From the NCBI GenBank assembly GCA_903930585.1, contig CAIYZD010000804.1, positions 1-32,460 of the forward strand: a DNA stretch of 32,460 bases, in the 5' to 3' direction. Shown piece by piece: positions 23,485 through 32,460 of this stretch. The translations under genes were made by a program, and so were the position numbers. The notes beneath the pieces were generated by a model. The model saw nothing but the letters and a program-made list of their open reading frames with translations, searched no databases and had not been told where the DNA came from. The DNA is from an uncultured Geobacteraceae bacterium. GTDB lineage: Bacteria; Desulfobacterota; Desulfuromonadia; Geobacterales; Pseudopelobacteraceae. The first letter of the stretch is position 1, and the number at the start of each line of letters is the position of its first letter.

Positions 23485-23967
23485 GTGCCCTGTGAAGAAC
23501 CGGTTAAAAAACATTTTCTTTTTCCCGGCACTATCTTTGCCGAACCGCTCGAATATCAGATCAGTACCGTTCTCGGGTCGTGCGTAGCCGTTTGTCTGTG
23601 GGACCCTCTGGCCCGTAAAGGGGGGATGAATCACATCATGCTGCCACTCTGGAACGGCGATGGTTTGGCAACGCCGAAGTACGGCAATATTGCCATGGAA
23701 AAATTGCTTGCCAAGGTACTCTCCATAGGATGTCGACGTGAATATCTGGTTGCCAAGGTTTTTGGCGGAGCCAATGTTTCCGGAACCGGTCTGGAGGCAT
23801 TCATGATCGGTGACCGCAATCTCATGCTTGCCTTTCAGATGCTGGAGGAATTCGGGATTGCGGTAGTTGCAAAAGATGTTGGGGGACGGGTCGGCAGAAA
23901 GATTATTATGAACTCTGAAACCGGTGTGGTACTGGTCGGCAAGGGGAAAACCGCACCGCCCGGTTGA
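23485..23967 (+). CDS. Chemoreceptor glutamine deamidase CheD (second copy)
   Basis: A 160-residue CheD-family protein, clearly diverged from the first copy. Catalytic C33 ([11 protein letters not shown]) and H50 (GGMNHIMLP) are kept with the same 17-residue spacing, and VAKVFGGANV matches the family block. The extra Cys (C37) near the active site and the distinct C-terminus (GRKIIMNSETGVVLV) set it apart. GTG 23485 begins four bases after the kinase-like stop with a weak ribosome binding site, so translation is probably coupled. It is the last gene of the cluster. It could act on a different receptor subset than the first CheD. Confidence 0.9.
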   Translation: MPCEEPVKKHFLFPGTIFAEPLEYQISTVLGSCVAVCLWDPLARKGGMNHIMLPLWNGDGLATPKYGNIAMEKLLAKVLSIGCRREYLVAKVFGGANVSGTGLEAFMIGDRNLMLAFQMLEEFGIAVVAKDVGGRVGRKIIMNSETGVVLVGKGKTAPPG

Positions 23968-24004
23968 ATTGGTGCCCTGATGCATGCCGACTTCTGTTCG
24001 CACC

Positions 24005-24070
24005 TTGACACCCCTCTGCTTTTGCGGTAGCTTGTTACGTCCTACCACAGGACATCTGACGTTTTCGTCA
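24005..24070 (+). promoter_or_regulatory. Possible promoter and two hairpins before kdsB
   Basis: A perfect TTGACA (24005-24010) stands 17 bases before a poor -10 candidate, TAGCTT (24028-24033). Downstream are two small hairpins: GTCCT-ACCAC-AGGAC (24039-24053) and TGACG-TTTT-CGTCA (24057-24070). This is where the envelope operon should begin after the signalling cluster ends. The weak -10 keeps confidence low. Confidence 0.35.
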
Positions 24071-24098
24071 ATACTCCCTTGATCAAAGGTTGCCCGGT

Positions 24099-26503
<2,405 letters not shown>

Positions 26504-26603
26504 GATGAGTAGAATCCTTGCCATTCCACTGGAGTCGGATTGTCGGAATGAACACTCCTCAGGTTTTGGCTTGAGATAGAATGGAGCTTGTGGTATTGCT
26601 TTA

Positions 26604-26637
26604 AGTGCCCGCATTTGTTTGCGGGTGCTTTTTTTTT
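26604..26637 (+). terminator. Terminator or attenuator between pyrG and kdsA
   Basis: CCCGCA (26608-26613) pairs with TGCGGG (26619-26624 region), with a partial extension of the stem by AGTG/TGCT, followed by a run of nine T. This is a good rho-independent terminator shape for rightward transcripts, about 100 bases past the pyrG stop. As the kds-lpt genes continue on the same strand only 30 bases downstream, it may work as a partial terminator, with kdsA fed by readthrough or by a promoter in 26504-26600. Confidence 0.7.
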
Positions 26638-26666
26638 GCCAGACTCCCAAAGGAGCAATGATACTT

Positions 26667-27500
26667 ATGACCCGTGAAATAGTAACCGGAAAAGTGATGA
26701 TTGGTGGTAATCGCCCGTTGGTGCTGATTGCCGGCCCGTGCGTGATCGAGAATGAGTCATCAACCATGCGGCATGCCGAGCGGCTGATGACGATCTGCAA
26801 CGGTCTTTCGATCCCTTTGATTTTCAAGGCCTCCTACGATAAGGCGAACCGCACATCGATCAATGCGTATCGCGGACCGGGACTGAAAGAAGGGTTGGCG
26901 ATCCTGCGCAAAGTCAAGGAAGCGCTTGGTGTCCCGGTGATATCGGATATTCATTCCATCGAGCAGGTCGCACCTGCTGCCGAGGTGCTTGATATTCTCC
27001 AGATTCCGGCTTTTCTCTGTCGCCAGACCGATCTTCTCGTCGCTGCTGCAAAGAGTGGCAGGGTTATCAATGTTAAAAAAGGGCAGTTTCTGGCCCCCTG
27101 GGATATGAAAAACGTGGCCGGAAAAATTGCTGCCGGCGGCAACGAGAATATCATTCTCACGGAGCGGGGCGCATCTTTCGGCTATAATAATCTGGTTGTC
27201 GATATGCGCAGTTTTCCGGTCATGCGTTCTACCGGGTACCCGGTGGTTTTTGATGTCACCCACAGCGTACAACTTCCCGGTGGCCAGGGGGAAAGCTCGG
27301 GAGGGGAGCGCGAATTTGTTGAGTACTTGTCCCGCGCGGCTGTTGCTGCCGGGATTGACGGCATCTTCATGGAAGTTCATGAAGATCCTGACAAGGCGCT
27401 CTGTGATGGCCCCAATTCGATACCCCTTAGCGAGCTTTCGGGTTTGCTCAAGACGTTGAAAGCAGTTGATGCTGTCATTAAACAGAGGAGTGCGGCATGA
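26667..27500 (+). CDS. kdsA: Kdo-8-phosphate synthase
   Basis: A 277-residue aldolase that joins phosphoenolpyruvate and arabinose 5-phosphate. Motifs: [15 protein letters not shown] at the N-terminus, [12 protein letters not shown], the [11 protein letters not shown] block, [32 protein letters not shown] and [14 protein letters not shown] start at ATG 26667, which aligns with the usual N-terminus; AGGAG (26651-26655) is 11 bases away, while ATG 26658 is only two bases from it. The stop overlaps kdsD (ATGA). Confidence 0.95.
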   Translation: MTREIVTGKVMIGGNRPLVLIAGPCVIENESSTMRHAERLMTICNGLSIPLIFKASYDKANRTSINAYRGPGLKEGLAILRKVKEALGVPVISDIHSIEQVAPAAEVLDILQIPAFLCRQTDLLVAAAKSGRVINVKKGQFLAPWDMKNVAGKIAAGGNENIILTERGASFGYNNLVVDMRSFPVMRSTGYPVVFDVTHSVQLPGGQGESSGGEREFVEYLSRAAVAAGIDGIFMEVHEDPDKALCDGPNSIPLSELSGLLKTLKAVDAVIKQRSAA

Positions 27501-28465
27501 CCGCGATTGATGAGGCGCGCCGGGTAATCCGGGTTGAGGCAGAGGCCCTTGTCGCCATGGCCGACCGAATTGACGAGTCGTTTGAGCGGGCTATTGACCT
27601 GATAGTGGGAAGTTCGGGGCGGGTGATCGTGAGCGGAATGGGAAAATCCGGCCTGGTCGGTCAGAAGATCGCCTCAACGATGGCTTCCACCGGCACCCCG
27701 GCGTTCTTCCTGCACCCTGCGGAGGGGATCCATGGCGATCTTGGCATGATCATGGCCGGAGATGTCGTGATTGCCATCTCGAACAGCGGTGAAACAGAGG
27801 AACTTCTCAGGATACTTCCTTCGATCAAACGTCTGGGGGCGCCGCTCGTGGCGATGAGCGGCAATCCGGCATCAAACCTGGCCCGGTCGAGCGATGTTTT
27901 TCTGGATGTGTCCGTTGCGGAGGAGGCGTGTCCGCTCGGGTTGGCTCCGACTGCGTCAACCACGGCTACACTGGCCATGGGGGATGCTCTCGCTGTTGCA
28001 CTGCTGGTTAAGCGTGGTTTCAGAGCCGAAGATTTTGCCATATTTCACCCCGGCGGAGCGCTGGGTAAAAAACTGATCCTGCGGGTTGAAGACTTGATGC
28101 ATGCGGGAGAGGACATTCCGCTGGTTCAGGAAAATACCGTAATGAAAGAAGCCCTGTTTGTGATCACCGCCAAGGGGCTTGGAGTAACCGGGGTCTGCGA
28201 TACTGCCGGCGCGTTGAAAGGCGTGATTACGGATGGGGATCTGCGCCGGTCGCTGGAAAAAGGGTTTGATATTCTCAACCAGCGTGCTTTAGAAATCATG
28301 AAACATGGGCCGTTGCGAATCAAGCGGACTGAACTTGCCGCTGCCGCGCTGCAAATCATGGAACAGCGTGCCATTACCTCTCTGTTCGTGTTTGAAAACG
28401 ATATGAACCCAGCCCCATGCGGCATTATCCATCTGCATGACATTCTCAAGGCGGGTATTGCCTGA
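27497..28465 (+). CDS. kdsD: Arabinose-5-phosphate isomerase
   Basis: A 322-residue enzyme converting ribulose 5-phosphate to arabinose 5-phosphate, the KdsA substrate. A SIS sugar isomerase domain (about 35-170) shows [45 protein letters not shown] and [19 protein letters not shown]. Two CBS motifs follow (about 205-320; [36 protein letters not shown]). It overlaps kdsA by four bases and kdsC by one, indicating strong translational coupling in the Kdo operon. Confidence 0.96.
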   Translation: MTAIDEARRVIRVEAEALVAMADRIDESFERAIDLIVGSSGRVIVSGMGKSGLVGQKIASTMASTGTPAFFLHPAEGIHGDLGMIMAGDVVIAISNSGETEELLRILPSIKRLGAPLVAMSGNPASNLARSSDVFLDVSVAEEACPLGLAPTASTTATLAMGDALAVALLVKRGFRAEDFAIFHPGGALGKKLILRVEDLMHAGEDIPLVQENTVMKEALFVITAKGLGVTGVCDTAGALKGVITDGDLRRSLEKGFDILNQRALEIMKHGPLRIKRTELAAAALQIMEQRAITSLFVFENDMNPAPCGIIHLHDILKAGIA

Positions 28466-29007
28466 TGGATAGCAAACTTGCCGATATTCGCCTGTTGTTG
28501 CTTGATGTCGACGGCGTCATGACTGACGGAGGCATTCTGTACGATGCCAACGGAGTGGAAACCAAGGTGTTCAATGTCAAGGATGGGCATGGTATCAAGA
28601 TGCTGCAGCGACATGGCATTGAGGTCGGCATCATTACCGGTCGCACTTCGCCGGTTGTCGCTATCAGGGCTAAAGAACTGGGAATTGAGCTGGTATATCA
28701 GGGCGCTCTGAAAAAGCTTGAGAGCTACCTCGACGTGAAACGGAAAACCGGACTTGTTGATAGTCAGATCGCCTATGTGGGAGATGACGTCATCGATGTC
28801 CCGGTCATGAGGCGTGTGATTTTTGCTGCGGCTCCTTCCGATGCCGTGATCGAAGCCCGCACGGTTGCGCACTATGTTACGTCTCTCGCCGGTGGGCGGG
28901 GTGCGGTACGTGAAGTATGCGATCTGATTCTCAAAGGTCGGGGGCTGTGGGGTGAGGTTGCGGCCCGTTATGAACTATCAGATTCAATCTCTGTGCCAAA
29001 AACGTGA
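28465..29007 (+). CDS. kdsC: Kdo-8-phosphate phosphatase
   Basis: A 180-residue HAD-family phosphatase that releases Kdo from Kdo 8-phosphate. The HAD motifs are present: LLLDVDGVMTDGGI (nucleophile Asp and acid Asp), IITGRTSPVV (motif II Thr), the conserved Lys in GALKKLESYL, and YVGDDVIDVPVM (motif IV). It has no cap domain beyond the small flap, as expected for the tetrameric KdsC type. Its ATG shares a base with the kdsD stop (TGATG). Confidence 0.95.
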   Translation: MDSKLADIRLLLLDVDGVMTDGGILYDANGVETKVFNVKDGHGIKMLQRHGIEVGIITGRTSPVVAIRAKELGIELVYQGALKKLESYLDVKRKTGLVDSQIAYVGDDVIDVPVMRRVIFAAAPSDAVIEARTVAHYVTSLAGGRGAVREVCDLILKGRGLWGEVAARYELSDSISVPKT

Positions 29008-29062
29008 ACCTTTCACGTTATGCTGGACAGTCCTGCCCCCGAATGGTATAGTTTTGCCAATC

Positions 29063-29632
29063 ATGGTATCGTCCGTTTATATCAGGCCCTTGCTGGCACT
29101 TCTTGTGATAGCGGCGATTGCCGGTATCGCGGTCGCTGTTTTCCGGAATGGTCCTCAGGGAACAGCACCGGCCCGACCAGCCAATCAACAGCTCCCCCAC
29201 AATATTGATGTTGCCCTGAAAAAGGCCCGGTTTTCGGAAATTCAGGATGGTCTTGTTGCCTGGGAACTTGTTGCTGAACGGGTGGAGTACGATAAAGGGG
29301 GCGATACGGCATCTCTTTCGGATATCCGGATGGAGTTTCAGCGCAACCGGGCACATGGAACGATAACCGTTACGGCCTACAGCGGTGAGTATGAAAGCAC
29401 GACAAAAACGGTCCGGCTCAAAAACCATGTTCATGTGGTTACGGAAGATGGTGCCAGTTTTGATACGAGTTCAATAGTTTATAGCGGCACAAAGGCCCTT
29501 TTTTCTACAAACGATCCTGTGACATTCCGGCAGGAACGAATGCAACTTACCGCTGTCGGTATGGATTTACGGGTAAATGATCAGCACGCGCGTTTTCATT
29601 CTTCGGTAGATGCTTCGATTATTACGCAATAG
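29063..29632 (+). CDS. lptC: LPS export protein LptC
   Basis: A 189-residue bitopic inner-membrane protein with a periplasmic LptC domain. One membrane helix near the N-terminus (YIRPLLALLVIAAIAGIAVA) is followed by a Pro-rich linker and a beta-jellyroll region (WELVAERVEYDK; LSDIRMEFQR; TVTAYSGEYES; VRLKNHVHVVTEDG; FDTSSIVY). It receives LPS from the LptB2FG transporter and hands it to LptA. The start is uncertain: the frame opens at 28952 within kdsC, but ATG 29063 puts the helix at the N-terminus. No good ribosome binding site is visible. The assignment rests on domain pattern and position before lptA. Confidence 0.88.
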   Translation: MVSSVYIRPLLALLVIAAIAGIAVAVFRNGPQGTAPARPANQQLPHNIDVALKKARFSEIQDGLVAWELVAERVEYDKGGDTASLSDIRMEFQRNRAHGTITVTAYSGEYESTTKTVRLKNHVHVVTEDGASFDTSSIVYSGTKALFSTNDPVTFRQERMQLTAVGMDLRVNDQHARFHSSVDASIITQ

Positions 29633-29638
29633 GTATAC

Positions 29639-30175
29639 ATGATGCTATACATGATGCGAATACAACTGTTTATTTCGATGTCTGTCTGTTTGTGGTGTCT
29701 GTTTTCCGTAGCGGTTATCCCGGCTGCTGCCACGACCTACAAAGGACATTCAAACTTGCCGATCACTGTTAAATCGAACGAGATGACCGCCGACAATAAA
29801 GGAAAAACGGCGCTTTTTTCAGGAAAAGTCGTTGCAAAACAGGGAGATATAACCATATTCTCCGATACGCTCGTTGTCAGTTATGCGGAAAAGAGCGGTG
29901 AAGTGGAAAAGGTTGAGGCAAGCGGAAACGTCAGGATTGTCCAGCAAAATAGGACCGGCTTTTCCGATAAGGCGGTCTATGACAGCCGTAATGGACGTAT
30001 TGTGTTAACCGGAACACCTCGGGTTGTGCAGGGTGGAGACAGCATCAGCGGAAAAGTGATTACGTATTTCGTTGATGACGACAAGAGTGATGTCTCAAGT
30101 GGTGGTGATCCGAAAGCGCGCGTCGAAGCGGTCATTAATCCGCCCGCAAGGAAGAATGATGCCGGAAGTCGCTGA
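29639..30175 (+). CDS. lptA: LPS transport periplasmic protein LptA
   Basis: A 178-residue exported protein that forms the periplasmic bridge for LPS. The N-terminus has a signal peptide (about 1-31, cleavage probable near PAAATT). The OstA-like beta fold follows: LPITVKSNEMTADNKGKTAL, FSGKVVAKQGDITIFSDTLV, EKVEASGNVRIVQ and GRIVLTGTPRVVQGGDSISG. The start may be ATG 29639, 29642 or a nearby ATG (29651, 29654). The 3' end overlaps the lptB start by 17 bases. Confidence 0.92.
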   Translation: MMLYMMRIQLFISMSVCLWCLFSVAVIPAAATTYKGHSNLPITVKSNEMTADNKGKTALFSGKVVAKQGDITIFSDTLVVSYAEKSGEVEKVEASGNVRIVQQNRTGFSDKAVYDSRNGRIVLTGTPRVVQGGDSISGKVITYFVDDDKSDVSSGGDPKARVEAVINPPARKNDAGSR

Positions 30176-30899
30176 CTCTTCCAGACTCTGGACAAAAGCT
30201 CTCAGAAAACAGTACGGGAGCCGTCACGTTGTCTGTGGTGTGGATATAACGATCACATCGGGATCCGTTATCGGACTTTTAGGGCCGAACGGAGCGGGAA
30301 AAACGACTACTTTTTATATGGTGGTCGGGTTGGCGCAACCGGACGGTGGTCAGGTCTTTCTGGGCGATGAAGAGATAACGACACTCCCGATGTACCAGCG
30401 TGCGCGTCGTGGTATCAGTTATCTCCCGCAGGAAGCTTCCGTTTTTCGCAAGCTGTCGGTAGCGGATAATCTGATGGCAATTATTGAAACGGTTGAATCC
30501 GACAAACGACGTGCCCGGCAGAGAATGGAGCAATTGCTGGAAGAATTTTCCATTACGCACATTGCATCATCAAAAGGGTTTGCGCTTTCGGGAGGAGAGC
30601 GACGCCGGGTAGAAATTGCCCGGTCACTGATAACCAACCCCTCATTTATTCTGCTGGACGAGCCGTTTGCCGGAATTGATCCGATTGCCGTAGCCGATAT
30701 TCAGGGATTGATCGTTTCGCTCAAAAATCGAAATATCGGAGTATTGATCTCTGATCACAATGTTCGGGAAACGCTTGGTGTCTGCGATTCTGCATATATT
30801 ATGAGTAGTGGTGTGGTGCTGGAACATGGCACGCCCGATGAGATTGCCGGGAGTAAAAAAGCTCAGGAGATTTATCTGGGTAAGGATTTCCGGCTCTGA
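30159..30899 (+). CDS. lptB: LPS export ABC transporter ATPase LptB
   Basis: A 246-residue ABC ATPase that drives LPS extraction from the inner membrane with LptF and LptG (not in view). Walker A is GLLGPNGAGKTTTFYMVVGL, the Q-loop is YLPQEASVFRKL, the signature is LSGGERRRVEIARSL, Walker B is FILLDEPFAGIDP and the H-loop is ISDHN. The frame is open to 30072 inside lptA, but ATG 30159 has AAGGA six bases upstream and gives the standard start. Confidence 0.96.
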   Translation: MPEVADSSRLWTKALRKQYGSRHVVCGVDITITSGSVIGLLGPNGAGKTTTFYMVVGLAQPDGGQVFLGDEEITTLPMYQRARRGISYLPQEASVFRKLSVADNLMAIIETVESDKRRARQRMEQLLEEFSITHIASSKGFALSGGERRRVEIARSLITNPSFILLDEPFAGIDPIAVADIQGLIVSLKNRNIGVLISDHNVRETLGVCDSAYIMSSGVVLEHGTPDEIAGSKKAQEIYLGKDFRL

Positions 30900-30950
30900 T
30901 ATATACCGTTGAAAGAATATGAATTTCCGTATCGGATCTGAGGAAGATAT

Positions 30951-32393
30951 ATGGCAATGGAGATGCGCCAACAACTGAAAATGTCTCAACAACTGGTTAT
31001 GACGCCCCAGTTGCAGCAGGCGATCAAACTGCTTCAGTTGACACGTCTGGAACTCCAGGATCTGGTCCTTCAGGAATTGGAGGAAAACCCGCTTCTTGAA
31101 GAAGCCACCGAAATGGAGGAGATCCGCGAGGCAGACATACTTGAGGTTTCGGAACAGGAATCTGAACCTGCGCAGGATAGTGTGGATTTTCATGAGGTGG
31201 AAACCGGTGAGGAGACGTTGCGCGACTGGGACAGCTACCTTGACGGATATAACTACAGTTCCGGAGAGCAACAGTACGGTGGTGAAGATGAACGCTCGTC
31301 CTTTGAAAACCTGCTGACTCGTAAAGGCACTTTGATCGACCATCTGTTGTGGCAGCTCCATATGGGACAGTATTCCGAGATGGATGTACGTGTGGGGGAG
31401 GTGATCATCGGTAATGTGGATGAATCGGGATATCTTCGGGCATCTCTCCAGGAAATAGCGGCGGCAAGTGCCGCAACGGAAGAGGATGTTCTGGATGTCC
31501 TTGAATGCATTCAGGAGTTTGATCCGCCGGGAGTTGCCGCTCGCGATCTGCGTGAGTGTCTGCTGATTCAGGCCTGGAACCTGGGTATGAAGGGGAGTGT
31601 TGTCGAAGGTATTCTGCTCAATCACCTCGGGGACCTGGAAAAACGAAATTACAAGCAGATCGCCCGTTCGTTAAAGGTCGATATCAATCATGTACTTGCG
31701 GCTTCCCGGATTATTTCCGGATTTGATCCCCGCCCCGGATCGTCGTTCAGTACCGATGACGTGCATTATATATCTCCCGACATTTTCGTTCACAAGGTGG
31801 GGGACGATTATGTGGTTATGTTGAACGAAGAAGGATTGCCCAACCTGAAGGTAAGTACCCAGTATGCGGAAGTTCGCGGCAATGGAGCGATTGATTCTCA
31901 GGCCGAGCATTATATCAATGATAAGATGCGTTCTGCGGTCTGGCTGATCAAGAGTATTCAGCAACGTCAGAGAACTATTTACAAGGTTGCCAAAAGTATC
32001 ATCCGGTTTCAGCGCGAATATTTCGATCACGGCATCGAGTATCTGCGGCCATTGGTGTTGCGGGATATTGCCGAGGATATCGGTATGCATGAATCGACCA
32101 TCAGCCGGGTTACTACCAACAAATATATGCAGACGCCCCAGGGATTACTGGAGTTGAAATATTTCTTCAACAGCGGCCTCTCGACCAGCGAGGGAGATTT
32201 TGTTGCCTCCGAGAGTGTGAAAAACAGAATCAAGGAAATTATTGAAAAGGAAAATCCCAAAAAACCGCTCTCAGATCAGAAAATTGCCGAAATGCTGGCG
32301 GATCAAACGGTGAATATTGCACGACGCACCGTAACCAAGTATCGCGAGATGCTCAACTTCGGGTCATCTTCCGAACGGAAACGACATTTTTGA
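30951..32393 (+). CDS. rpoN: RNA polymerase sigma-54 factor
   Basis: A 480-residue sigma-54, which directs polymerase to -24/-12 promoters and needs an AAA+ activator. The N-terminal activator-interaction region is Gln-rich (MRQQLKMSQQLVMTPQLQQA; LQELEENPLLEE). An acidic stretch (about 50-115) follows, then the core-binding region with paired helical repeats (IIGNVDESGYLR; ECIQEFDPPGVAARDLRECL), the helix-turn-helix (LRDIAEDIGMHESTISRVTT) and the RpoN box ARRTVTKYREML near the end. GAGGAAGA precedes the ATG. The order lptB-rpoN-hpf is widely conserved. Confidence 0.97.
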   Translation: MAMEMRQQLKMSQQLVMTPQLQQAIKLLQLTRLELQDLVLQELEENPLLEEATEMEEIREADILEVSEQESEPAQDSVDFHEVETGEETLRDWDSYLDGYNYSSGEQQYGGEDERSSFENLLTRKGTLIDHLLWQLHMGQYSEMDVRVGEVIIGNVDESGYLRASLQEIAAASAATEEDVLDVLECIQEFDPPGVAARDLRECLLIQAWNLGMKGSVVEGILLNHLGDLEKRNYKQIARSLKVDINHVLAASRIISGFDPRPGSSFSTDDVHYISPDIFVHKVGDDYVVMLNEEGLPNLKVSTQYAEVRGNGAIDSQAEHYINDKMRSAVWLIKSIQQRQRTIYKVAKSIIRFQREYFDHGIEYLRPLVLRDIAEDIGMHESTISRVTTNKYMQTPQGLLELKYFFNSGLSTSEGDFVASESVKNRIKEIIEKENPKKPLSDQKIAEMLADQTVNIARRTVTKYREMLNFGSSSERKRHF

Positions 32394-32450
32394 CGCACTG
32401 CTGTTTTGGCAGGCGTCCATTTCACAGCACCAACCACACAGGAGGATTGT

Positions 32451-32460
32451 ATGCAGGTAA
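32451..32460 (+). CDS. Start of next gene, probably ribosome hibernation factor (hpf)
   Basis: Only ATGCAGGTAA (Met-Gln-Val) is inside the window, preceded by a strong AGGAGG at 32440-32445. The call as hpf/raiA rests on the conserved rpoN-hpf gene order and the Met-Gln start common in that family, not on sequence in hand. Confidence 0.5.

Overview
The window looks like chromosomal DNA from a Geobacter-type deltaproteobacterium (Desulfuromonadia/Geobacterales). The main reasons are the gene order kdsB-pyrG-kdsA-kdsD-kdsC-lptC-lptA-lptB-rpoN followed by the start of a probable hpf, a large chemotaxis cluster with several CheY-like and CheD proteins, a DUF342/FapA protein, a c-type P460 cytochrome, and a two-cluster ferredoxin. 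This assignment rests on recalled gene content and synteny; no database search was possible.

Layout. 1-500 holds a terminator-like palindrome and what seems to be a decayed gene. 509-1167 is an A+T-richer MazEF-type toxin-antitoxin pair whose promoter overlaps an inverted-repeat operator. 1169-2964 has acetate kinase (minus strand) and a small 2[4Fe-4S] ferredoxin (plus), bounded by two strong bidirectional terminators. 2992-7396 is a tightly overlapping minus-strand operon read in the order dCMP deaminase, nrdR, ribD, ribE, ribBA, queH. It makes the riboflavin precursors but lacks ribH.

7605-9050 is a DUF342 protein read divergently from the rib operon. 9208-23967 is one long plus-strand signalling cluster: P460 cytochrome, REC-histidine kinase hybrid, single REC, soluble MCP-like protein, STAS protein, CheY, CheA, MCP (4-helix sensor), CheW, MCP (Cache sensor), CheR, CheD, CheB, a histidine-kinase-like protein lacking the phospho-accepting His, and a second CheD. 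All core parts of a chemotaxis-type pathway are present: receptors, coupling protein, kinase, methyltransferase, methylesterase and deamidase. No flagellar gene is in view, so the output may not be swimming.

24099-32393 is an envelope and core-metabolism block: Kdo synthesis (kdsB, kdsA, kdsD, kdsC), CTP synthase (which supplies the CTP that KdsB uses), LPS transport (lptC, lptA, lptB) and sigma-54 (rpoN). The window ends three codons into the next gene, probably hpf.

The points most worth a second look are: a CheA with a tandem 24-residue motif like the MshEN c-di-GMP-binding motif; a soluble receptor-like protein with two degenerate MCP hairpin tips; a kinase-like protein with Asn at the H-box His position and an (AGTAAC)n N-terminal repeat; a MazF with His at the usual catalytic Arg position; and a 25-bp imperfect repeat linking the 3' end of ackA with DNA on the far side of the toxin-antitoxin pair.
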